Positions 19,008 through 26,621 of a stretch of 64,000 bases of DNA are shown here, piece by piece. The stretch is from an uncultured Muribaculaceae bacterium (GTDB lineage: Bacteria; Bacteroidota; Bacteroidia; Bacteroidales; Muribaculaceae). Within the stretch, counting starts at the first letter, position 1, and every line of letters begins with the position of its first letter. The notes below the pieces were generated by a model. That model did not search any database. It worked only from the letters and a program-made list of their open reading frames with translations, and was not told the origin of the DNA. Made by a program: the position numbers and the translations under genes. The stretch lies in the NCBI GenBank assembly GCA_910576935.1, contig CAJTKG010000003.1:55686-119685 (forward strand), read 5' to 3'.

Positions 19008-20411
19008 ATGGGAGGCTTTTTCGGAGTCACTAAGAAAAAAGATTGTGTTAATGAACTGTTCTATGGCGTAGACTATAACTCACATCTGGGTACACGACGC
19101 GCCGGTATGGCGACATACGACAACGGACAGTTTACCCGTCAGATCCACAGCATCGACAATTCATATTTCAGAACAAAATTCGAGCCGGATCTTGATGACT
19201 TTTCAGGTAATTCAGGCATTGGTGTCATAAGTGACACCGATGCTCAACCTATAATCATAAATTGTCACCTTGGCAAATTCGCCCTTGTAACAGTTGCCAA
19301 AATAAATAATATCAAAGAACTCGAGCAAGAACTGCTGGCAATGGGACGACATTTCTGTGAACACAGCTATGATACTCTCAACCCTACGGAATTAATCGGT
19401 GCACTTATAAGCGAGGGCGACGATTATGTCAGCGGTATCGAACATGTATATAACAAAATAAATGGCTCTTGCTCGATGTTGTTGCTTACATCTGACGGCA
19501 TTATTGCCGCCCGCGACAAACTCGGTCGTACACCGGTCATCATCGGCAAAAAAGACGGCGCACATGCTGTGACGTCTGAGGATTGCGCGTTCCCGAATCT
19601 TGGCTACAAGGCTTGCTACAATCTCGGTCCGGCTGAAATTGTAAGAATCACACCCGACGGGATCGAATATCTCAAAAAACCGGGCGAAAAAATGCAGATA
19701 TGCTCTTTTCTATGGGCTTATTACGGATATCCGCCATGCAATTACGAAGGCCGTAATGTCGACGAGATACGTCATGCGATAGGTCTTGAAAACGGTAAAG
19801 AGGATGACATCGACATAGATTTCGTCAGTCCGATTCCAGACTCGGGTACGGGCATGGCCCTAGGATATGCAGAAGGACGCTGTAAACCTTTCTTGCGCGG
19901 TATGGTCAAATATACTCCGACTTGGCCGCGAAGTTTCACCCCCGGCACTCAGGAGCGCCGCGCTCTTGTCGCCAAGATGAAACTCATCCCCAACGAAGCT
20001 TTGCTCAAAGACAAAAAGGTCGCATTCTGTGACGACTCTATTGTCAGAGGGACACAGCTGCGTGACAATGTCAAAGACATTAGAGACGCCGGTGCTGATA
20101 AGGTGCATATCCGTATCTGTTGTCCGCCGTTGATCTATCCATGTCGTTTTCTTAATTTCACTGCGTCTAAAAACGAAATGGAACTTATAGCCAGACGCAC
20201 AATAGCACGGATCGACCCCGATCCTAATCCCGATCTGGCTGAATATGCCCGAACCGGTTCTGAAAAATATAACCGTCTCGTAAGCGAGATTGCCGGAGAA
20301 CTCGGTCTCGATTCATTGAAGTTCAGTTCGCTCGAGACATTTGTCAAGGCAATAGGTCTTCCAAAATGCCGAATCTGTACCCATTGTTTTGACGGAAGCA
20401 GCTACGATTGA
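19008..20411 (+). CDS. Amidophosphoribosyltransferase-like protein lacking the N-terminal Cys nucleophile
   Basis: A 467-aa PurF homologue. PurF makes phosphoribosylamine from PRPP and glutamine, the first step of purine synthesis. The phosphoribosyltransferase half is intact, with the PRPP loop FCDDSIVRGTQLRDN (Asp342-Asp343). Cysteines that fit iron-sulfur ligands of the B. subtilis type are kept (MQICSF, IYPCRF, CRICTHCF). The protein starts MGGFFGV, however, where active PurF has Met-Cys-Gly, so the glutaminase nucleophile is Gly; no upstream start restores a Cys. It may be ammonia-dependent, use a partner, or be a specialised paralogue. Co-transcribed with purL. I recall similar Bacteroides proteins, so the change is probably lineage-wide. 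Confidence 0.85.
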   Translation: MGGFFGVTKKKDCVNELFYGVDYNSHLGTRRAGMATYDNGQFTRQIHSIDNSYFRTKFEPDLDDFSGNSGIGVISDTDAQPIIINCHLGKFALVTVAKINNIKELEQELLAMGRHFCEHSYDTLNPTELIGALISEGDDYVSGIEHVYNKINGSCSMLLLTSDGIIAARDKLGRTPVIIGKKDGAHAVTSEDCAFPNLGYKACYNLGPAEIVRITPDGIEYLKKPGEKMQICSFLWAYYGYPPCNYEGRNVDEIRHAIGLENGKEDDIDIDFVSPIPDSGTGMALGYAEGRCKPFLRGMVKYTPTWPRSFTPGTQERRALVAKMKLIPNEALLKDKKVAFCDDSIVRGTQLRDNVKDIRDAGADKVHIRICCPPLIYPCRFLNFTASKNEMELIARRTIARIDPDPNPDLAEYARTGSEKYNRLVSEIAGELGLDSLKFSSLETFVKAIGLPKCRICTHCFDGSSYD

Positions 20412-20463
20412 TAGCCTCGATGACAATTTTTAACGTCCAAAAGGCTAAAAAACAAAGTATAAT

Positions 20464-20494
20464 TTTGAAAAAAAGCCTTAATTGACTAATTTTG
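20464..20494 (+). promoter_or_regulatory. Promoter of etfB-etfA-acyl-CoA dehydrogenase operon
   Basis: TTTG (20464-20467), 19 bp, TAATTTTG (20487-20494), a full match to the Bacteroidota consensus, giving a leader of about 50 nt. Confidence 0.75.
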
Positions 20495-20550
20495 TCTCCT
20501 TATTCAACACTACATGAAATTATTTAATAATTAATTATTGCATTATAATT

Positions 20551-21423
20551 ATGAGTTTAAACATCATTGTGCTGGCAAAGCAGGTGCCTGATACCCGCAA
20601 TGTCGGCAAAGATGCGATGAAGGAAGACGGCACAATCAACCGCGCCGCTCTGCCTGCTATCTTTAACCCCGAAGACCTTAATGCTCTTGAGCAAGCCCTT
20701 AGAATCAAAGACAACAATCCCGGTTCGACTGTGACTCTGCTTACTATGGGCCTCCCCAGAGCATCAGAAATCATCCGTGAAGCTATCTACAGAGGTGCTG
20801 ACGGCGGAATCGTGCTCACAGACCGCACTCTTGGCGGCGCCGATACCCTTGCAACTTCTTACTCGCTTGCTCAGGCAGTGAAAAAATTCGGCAACTACGA
20901 TATTATTCTCGGAGGCCGTCAGGCTATTGACGGCGATACCGCTCAGGTAGGTCCGCAGATCGCCGAGAAACTCGGTATACCTCAGGTTACCTATGCCGAA
21001 GAGGTCATAGACCTTGCTGACGGTTATGTAACCGTTAAACGTCGCCTTGAACATGGTGTCGAGACAGTAAAGTCTCCCCTTCCCTGCGTCGTTACAGTCA
21101 ACGGATCAGCCCCCGACTGCCGTCCCCGCAACGCACGCCGTCTTATGAAATACAAATATGCAGTTTCACCAAGCGAAAAAGCAAAACTCGCTCCCGAGGC
21201 TCAAGCATTTGCAGATGCGAGACCTTATCTCAATATTCAGGAATGGAGCGCAGCATATGTTGAAGCTGATCCCGAGCAGATCGGTCTTGCAGGCTCACCT
21301 ACAAAAGTTAAAGCTATCGAGAACGTTGTCTTCACAGCCAAAGAGAGCCTCTGTCTTGAAAACAACGACGAGCAGATCGAGAACCTCGTTAAGGAACTGA
21401 TTGCAAACCATACTATCGGCTAA
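20551..21423 (+). CDS. etfB: Electron transfer flavoprotein subunit beta
   Basis: A 290-aa subunit of the heterodimeric flavoprotein that takes electrons from acyl-CoA dehydrogenases and binds AMP or a second flavin. It begins with the family pattern NIIVLAKQVPDTRN and has the ETF-beta segment ADTLATSYSLAQAV and GGRQAIDGDTAQVGPQIAEKLGIPQVTYAEE. Length is slightly above the usual 250-260 because of a C-terminal extension. First gene of a three-gene operon with etfA (24-bp gap) and an acyl-CoA dehydrogenase. Confidence 0.95.
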   Translation: MSLNIIVLAKQVPDTRNVGKDAMKEDGTINRAALPAIFNPEDLNALEQALRIKDNNPGSTVTLLTMGLPRASEIIREAIYRGADGGIVLTDRTLGGADTLATSYSLAQAVKKFGNYDIILGGRQAIDGDTAQVGPQIAEKLGIPQVTYAEEVIDLADGYVTVKRRLEHGVETVKSPLPCVVTVNGSAPDCRPRNARRLMKYKYAVSPSEKAKLAPEAQAFADARPYLNIQEWSAAYVEADPEQIGLAGSPTKVKAIENVVFTAKESLCLENNDEQIENLVKELIANHTIG

Positions 21424-21447
21424 CCTTCATCATAAACATTAGAAATT

Positions 21448-22476
21448 ATGGCAGACAAAAATAATCTTATCGTTTACTGCGAATATGACGAAGGCAAAGT
21501 CGCAGACGTAAGCCTTGAACTTCTTACAAAAGGCCGTGTCCTCGCCGACCGTCTCGGCATAAAACTTGAAGCAGTTGTAATCGGCGATAACCTCAAGGAC
21601 ATCGAAAATCAGGTCTTCCCTTACGGCGTAGACAGACTATATAAAGTAGAAGACGCCCGTCTTTTCCCCTACACATCAAACCCGCATGCTGCTGTGCTGA
21701 TTAATCTTTTCAAGGAAATCAAGCCTCAGATCTGTCTTATGGGCGCTACTTGCATCGGCCGTGACCTCGGTCCCCGTGTATCGTCTTGTCTCCACAGCGG
21801 TCTTACAGCCGATTGCACATCTCTTGAGATCGGCGATCACAAAGATCCCAAGACAGGCAAAGAGTATACCGACCTGCTCTATCAGATTCGTCCCGCATTC
21901 GGTGGCAACATCGTCGCGACTATCGTCAATCCCGATTGCCGTCCTCAGATGGCCACAGTCCGTGAGGGTGTGATGAAAAAAGAGATCTACAACCCGGATC
22001 ACAAAGGCGAAGTTGTCAACCTCGACGTCAATAGATATGTATCTGACACCGATTTCGTTGTCGAGATCATCGATCGTCATATCGAAAAATCGAAAGTTAA
22101 TATCAAAGGCGCACCCATTATCGTGGCAGGCGGCTATGGCGTAGGCAGCAAGGAAAATTTCCAGCTGCTTTTCGATCTCGCCAATACTCTTGGCGGTGAA
22201 GTAGGCGCATCACGTGCCGCCGTCGACGCCGGTTTCATCGAACACGAGCGTCAGATTGGCCAGACCGGTGTCACGGTCCGTCCCAAACTATATATCGCCT
22301 GCGGCATTTCGGGCCAGATTCAACACATCGCCGGCATGCAGGAAAGTTCGATCATCATTTCGATCAACAACGATCCTGCCGCCCCGATCAACTCAATCGC
22401 CGACTATGTCATCACCGGCAACATGGAAGACATCGTGCCCAAACTCATTAAGTATTATAAAAAGAACTCAAAATAA
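21448..22476 (+). CDS. etfA: Electron transfer flavoprotein subunit alpha
   Basis: A 342-aa FAD-binding subunit. The N-terminal domain resembles EtfB; the C-terminal FAD domain is recognisable from GGYGVGSKENFQLLFDLA, GASRAAVDAGFIEHERQIGQTG, KLYIACGISGQIQH and a closing NNDPAAPI...ADYVITGNMEDIVP. These match the family signature around the FAD. Its stop overlaps the start of the dehydrogenase gene (TAATG), so the three proteins are produced together and probably form an electron transfer chain to quinone or, through bifurcation, to ferredoxin. Confidence 0.95.
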   Translation: MADKNNLIVYCEYDEGKVADVSLELLTKGRVLADRLGIKLEAVVIGDNLKDIENQVFPYGVDRLYKVEDARLFPYTSNPHAAVLINLFKEIKPQICLMGATCIGRDLGPRVSSCLHSGLTADCTSLEIGDHKDPKTGKEYTDLLYQIRPAFGGNIVATIVNPDCRPQMATVREGVMKKEIYNPDHKGEVVNLDVNRYVSDTDFVVEIIDRHIEKSKVNIKGAPIIVAGGYGVGSKENFQLLFDLANTLGGEVGASRAAVDAGFIEHERQIGQTGVTVRPKLYIACGISGQIQHIAGMQESSIIISINNDPAAPINSIADYVITGNMEDIVPKLIKYYKKNSK

Positions 22477-24176
22477 TGGCAAACTTCTATACTGACAATC
22501 CCGATCTCAAGCATCATCTGACACATCCGTTGATGCAGAAAATAGTTGCACTCAAAGAACGCGACTATACTGACGCAGAAAAGTTTGACTATGCTCCTCA
22601 GAATTTCGAGGACGCAATGGATAATTTTGACAAAGTCCTCGAAATCGTCGGCGAACTCTGTGGCGGTCTCATAGCCGAGAACGCCGAAGGTGTCGATCAT
22701 CAAGGTGCTTCGTGCGCAAATGGTCACGCCATTTACGCCGACGGTACTGTCGCCAATCTCGAAGCGTGCCGTCAGGCCGGCCTCATGGGCATGGCGATGC
22801 CGCGTCGCTTCGGAGGTCTTAACTTCCCAATTACCCCCTATATCATGGCTGCCGACATTGTCAGCCGCGCCGATACAGGTTTTGAAAATCTCTGGGGGCT
22901 TCAGGACTGCGCCGAAACCATATATGAATTTGCCGACGAAGATCAGAAACAGCGCTATATCCCGCGTGTATGTGCCGGCGAAACAATGTCGATGGACCTC
23001 ACCGAACCCGATGCCGGTTCCGACCTACAGTCGGTCATGCTGAAAGCCTCACAGGATGAAGACGGCACATGGCGTCTTAACGGTGTCAAACGTTTTATTA
23101 CAAACGGTGATTCTGATATACACCTCGTACTTGCCCGTTCTGAAGAAGGCACGAAAGACGGCCGCGGTCTGTCTATGTTTATCTATGACAAGCGCAACGG
23201 CGGCGTTACAGTACGTCGCATTGAGAACAAGATGGGTATCAAAGGTTCACCCACATGCGAACTCGTCTACAAAAACGCCAAAGCAGAACTCGTCGGCAAC
23301 CGTCGCCTCGGCCTTATCAAATATGTGATGGCTCTTATGAACGGCGCGCGTCTCGGCATTGCCGCACAATCAGTCGGCGTAAGCGAACTCGCCTGGCGCG
23401 AAGCTCTCGCCTATGCAAAAGACCGCCGTCAGTTTGGCAAAGCTATCATCGAATTCCCGGCTGTGGCCGAAATGCTCTCTGTGATGAAAGCAAAACTCGA
23501 CGCCTCTCGCTCATTGCTCTATGAATGCTCTCGTTTTGTCGATATGTATAAGATCTATGAGGATATCGCCAAAGAACGCAGTCTTACGCCTGAAGAGAAA
23601 GCTGAGATGAAGCACTACAGCAAACTCGCCGACGCCCTCACCCCCATGGCCAAAGGCATGGGTAGCGAATATTGCAACCAGAATGCGTATGACTGTATTC
23701 AGATTCACGGTGGCTCTGGCTTCATGAAAGATTATGCCTGCGAACGCCTTTATCGCGACGCCCGCATCACATCGATCTACGAAGGCACCACACAGCTTCA
23801 GGTTGTCGCTGCGATTCGTCACGTGACAACAGGCACATATAAATCTCTGATCGACTCTTATGCTGCAGTTGACGTCCGTCCCGAATTACAGGGCCTTAAA
23901 GACAATCTCGCTGCAATGACCCAACAGATGGTCAAGGCTGTCGAGGCTGTTACAGCTGTTGGCGACACACATTACACCGACTTCATGGCTCGTCGCATGG
24001 TTGAGATGTGCGGTTGCATAGTTATGGGCTACTTGCTCGTCCTCGATGCAAACCGCAGCGAGTCGTTCACGGCTTCTGCAACAGTTTATAACAAACTGGC
24101 TCAGGCCGAGGTGGCAAAACACGCCGATTTCATTGCCAACTTCAAACCCGAGCAACTCGCATTCTATAAAGCTTGA
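22476..24176 (+). CDS. Acyl-CoA dehydrogenase
   Basis: A 566-aa flavoprotein of the acyl-CoA dehydrogenase superfamily. It has the substrate/FAD motif MDLTEPDAGSDLQSV (about residue 170), the central beta-domain, and the C-terminal helical domain with QIHGGSGFMKDY and IYEGTTQLQ. The glutamate of IYEGT or a nearby one would be the catalytic base. The length is longer than the 380-aa short-chain enzymes and fits the FadE-like group with an extra C-terminal domain. It is the last gene of an operon with etfB and etfA, which supplies its electron acceptor. Substrate chain length cannot be told. A terminator follows. Confidence 0.92.
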   Translation: MANFYTDNPDLKHHLTHPLMQKIVALKERDYTDAEKFDYAPQNFEDAMDNFDKVLEIVGELCGGLIAENAEGVDHQGASCANGHAIYADGTVANLEACRQAGLMGMAMPRRFGGLNFPITPYIMAADIVSRADTGFENLWGLQDCAETIYEFADEDQKQRYIPRVCAGETMSMDLTEPDAGSDLQSVMLKASQDEDGTWRLNGVKRFITNGDSDIHLVLARSEEGTKDGRGLSMFIYDKRNGGVTVRRIENKMGIKGSPTCELVYKNAKAELVGNRRLGLIKYVMALMNGARLGIAAQSVGVSELAWREALAYAKDRRQFGKAIIEFPAVAEMLSVMKAKLDASRSLLYECSRFVDMYKIYEDIAKERSLTPEEKAEMKHYSKLADALTPMAKGMGSEYCNQNAYDCIQIHGGSGFMKDYACERLYRDARITSIYEGTTQLQVVAAIRHVTTGTYKSLIDSYAAVDVRPELQGLKDNLAAMTQQMVKAVEAVTAVGDTHYTDFMARRMVEMCGCIVMGYLLVLDANRSESFTASATVYNKLAQAEVAKHADFIANFKPEQLAFYKA

Positions 24177-24202
24177 TCACAATTTTTTAAGATTGTATAT
24201 AA

Positions 24203-24236
24203 GTGGCGGTGTCGTTATGGCATCGCCACTCTTTTT
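24203..24236 (+). terminator. Terminator of the etf operon
   Basis: GTGGCGGTG pairs with CATCGCCAC (one G-T) around a 9-nt loop, followed by TCTTTTT. Confidence 0.85.
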
Positions 24237-24291
24237 AACCGATTCTTATAACTTTTTTCGGTTATTTTATATTATCGGCCGTTTTTATACG

Positions 24292-24330
24292 TTTGAAAAT
24301 TATACGGAAAATCGTAAATTTGTATATTTG
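24292..24330 (+). promoter_or_regulatory. Promoter of the CHU_C gene
   Basis: TTTG (24292-24295), 19 bp, TAAATTTG (24315-24322); a second -7-like box TATATTTG overlaps directly at 24323-24330. The two tandem boxes could give two nearby start points. Confidence 0.65.
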
Positions 24331-24354
24331 AAGAACTCAAACCGGCCTCTCATA

Positions 24355-25683
24355 ATGAAAAGATATTTCTTATCCTTTATACTGACATCTATAGCGCTGT
24401 CCGCTTCGGCTCTTGAATTCAACGCATCTTCCGATGCTGTCATGAATATCAGACCTGAAGCTCAGACGGGACTTAATGACTTATATGTCGTCAGAAGTTC
24501 ACGTGGTGTCAAAGTCTCTTATACCGCCACATCATCGGGGTCGGTCAGATGGTATCGCTACGGATCTAACGGAGCCGCATACGCCGAAGAAATCAAAGAT
24601 ATTACTTTCAACGGGAAAATCTCGACAATAACGCTTGGAGCTGACGACTCGGGCTATGTTATCGAAGATGGTGGCATACAGCGCTATTACTGGATCGTCA
24701 ACTACGAAAACCACGTTTTTGAAGCCTCATCAATAACAGCTGCAGAGGCGGACTGTCAGAGCGTTGTCCTTGATTTCTCAGGTTCGGCGTCTCCGATAGC
24801 TTTTTACGGCATAAACGGACGTCGACACGAACTAAGTCGCGAAATAGGCATTTCTTACTATACGCTCGTCTATGACGAACAGTCAGACACTTTTGTTCAG
24901 ACGCTTGCGACCGACGACATCGAATCAATCGAACATACAATCAGAGTCTGTGCTCCTTTATGTGATACTCGGTTCACCCTGACGGGTGACCGTTTCCTTA
25001 AATTCTGGAACAGTGATATTTCTATCGAATCTGACAATTTCACTTCGACGGCGGTTGACGCCCACACCATTGTCACCCAAGAGACACGCGAGAACGACAA
25101 CGAGCAGAAAGTAGAGACCGGCGGTCTCGGTGGTTCGGCCCCGTGCGACATAACATTCAAAGCTGCGGTCACTGATGCAGCCGTTTTCTATGAGTGGCAG
25201 TTGTCACAGACTCCTGAATTTGATGTCATCGACGACCGTTATAACGATCTCGAGTTTTCTTATACGTTTAGAAACCAAGGCACAACCTATGTGCGTTTTA
25301 TGGCTGCCAATGCCGATGCAAGCTGTGACTGGTATAGCGACAGCTACGAAGTATTTATCGGTGAGTCGAAACTCGAATGTCCCAATGCATTCTCACCTCA
25401 GACGTCTCCCGGCGTCAACGACGAATGGAAAGTCAGCTACAAATCGCTCATCTCGTTTGAATGCCATATATTCAATACCTGGGGTATTGAAATGACGTCG
25501 TTCAAAGATCCTTCGATGGGATGGGACGGAAAATATAAAGGGAAATATGTCCCGGCCGGTGTTTATTATTATGTAATCAACGCTGTCGGCTCGGATGGTC
25601 GTAAATATAAACTTAGCGGTGATATAAATATTATCGGATCATCTAAAAACAACAACTCAACACCAACACCCGAAACTGAATAA
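24355..25683 (+). CDS. Secreted protein with gliding-motility CHU_C C-terminal domain
   Basis: A 442-aa exported protein. The start is put at 24355 because it begins a signal peptide (MKRYFLSFILTSIALSASA) and lies 25-40 bp after a good promoter; an upstream in-frame ATG would run through the previous gene's terminator. The body (about 20-310) is beta-rich with no recognised catalytic motif. Residues about 320-425 match the CHU_C domain (ECPNAFSPQTSPGVNDEW, HIFNTWGIEMTSF, GWDGKYKGKYVPAGVYYYVI), used in Bacteroidota as a type B sorting signal for type IX secretion. A polar tail of about 15 residues follows. It is 1 bp from the transglycosylase gene, so they share a transcript. Confidence 0.8.
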   Translation: MKRYFLSFILTSIALSASALEFNASSDAVMNIRPEAQTGLNDLYVVRSSRGVKVSYTATSSGSVRWYRYGSNGAAYAEEIKDITFNGKISTITLGADDSGYVIEDGGIQRYYWIVNYENHVFEASSITAAEADCQSVVLDFSGSASPIAFYGINGRRHELSREIGISYYTLVYDEQSDTFVQTLATDDIESIEHTIRVCAPLCDTRFTLTGDRFLKFWNSDISIESDNFTSTAVDAHTIVTQETRENDNEQKVETGGLGGSAPCDITFKAAVTDAAVFYEWQLSQTPEFDVIDDRYNDLEFSYTFRNQGTTYVRFMAANADASCDWYSDSYEVFIGESKLECPNAFSPQTSPGVNDEWKVSYKSLISFECHIFNTWGIEMTSFKDPSMGWDGKYKGKYVPAGVYYYVINAVGSDGRKYKLSGDINIIGSSKNNNSTPTPETE

Positions 25684-25684
25684 A

Positions 25685-26617
25685 ATGAATAAATATATAA
25701 GTTCTATAATCGCCGCGGCCGTAATTGCCACCGGCACGCCTTGTATATACGGCCAAAACGACAGAAGCCAGGTTTTTACCGCTGTAGTCAATCCTGTCAT
25801 TCCTCAAAAAACCGAATTATGTGGCCGCACTGTCGACCTGACCCGTGCCGACATGTACGAACGTCTCGACCGCGAACTCACATCAATCATATACACTCAC
25901 GGCAATACATTGCTCGCCCTGAAGCGGGCTAACAAATATTTTCCGGTCATGGCGCCGATACTCAAAGCCAATAATATCCCGCTCGATTTCCTCTATCTGG
26001 CCGTTGTCGAGAGCACACTCAACCAGCGTGCCTATTCGGGAGCGAAAGCCGCCGGTATATGGCAGTTTATTGCCTCAACGGCAAAACAATATGGTCTTGA
26101 AGTCAGCGATGAGGTTGATGAGCGCTATAACCTTGAAAAAGCGACTGCGGCTGCATGCCGTTATTTCAAGAAGGCATATCAGAAATATGGCAACTGGGAG
26201 TCGGTGATGGCTTCATATAACGCCGGCATGAGCCGAATTTCGACCGAACTCGACAAGCAATATGTCAACAGTGCCTTTGACCTTTATCTCGTTGACGAGA
26301 CATCGCGCTACCCGTTCAGAGTCATGGCACAGAAATTGCTAATGGAGAATCCTGAGGCTTATGGTTACAAAATCAGTGCCGATCAGCTCTATCGTCCTGT
26401 CGACTGTGACATAATCTCTGTCAGCGGTCCTGTCGAAGACTGGCCGGCATGGGCAAAACAGCATGGAATAACCTTTGCGCAGCTTCGTGAGGAGAATCCG
26501 TGGATAAGAGCAAAAACGCTCACCAATAAAGCCGGCAAGACCTATAAGGTCAGAGTGCCTAAAAAAGGCGCTCTGATAAGAGACAACCAGCCTAAAACGG
26601 TATTTAAGGTAAAATAA
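25685..26617 (+). CDS. Membrane-bound lytic transglycosylase (SLT domain)
   Basis: A 310-aa exported protein: N-terminal signal sequence, then a Slt/MltD-type domain that cuts peptidoglycan between MurNAc and GlcNAc, leaving 1,6-anhydro ends. The catalytic glutamate is E109 in VVESTLNQ, followed by the goose-lysozyme-like signature SGAKAAGIWQFI and the ASYNAGMSRI motif. The C-terminal 60 residues (ITFAQLREENPWIRA...TYKVRVPKKG) look like a single LysM-like or related glycan-binding unit. It is shorter than E. coli MltD. It is placed between a surface protein gene and uvrA, with 1-bp and 4-bp gaps. Confidence 0.88.
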   Translation: MNKYISSIIAAAVIATGTPCIYGQNDRSQVFTAVVNPVIPQKTELCGRTVDLTRADMYERLDRELTSIIYTHGNTLLALKRANKYFPVMAPILKANNIPLDFLYLAVVESTLNQRAYSGAKAAGIWQFIASTAKQYGLEVSDEVDERYNLEKATAAACRYFKKAYQKYGNWESVMASYNAGMSRISTELDKQYVNSAFDLYLVDETSRYPFRVMAQKLLMENPEAYGYKISADQLYRPVDCDIISVSGPVEDWPAWAKQHGITFAQLREENPWIRAKTLTNKAGKTYKVRVPKKGALIRDNQPKTVFKVK

Positions 26618-26621
26618 GAAC

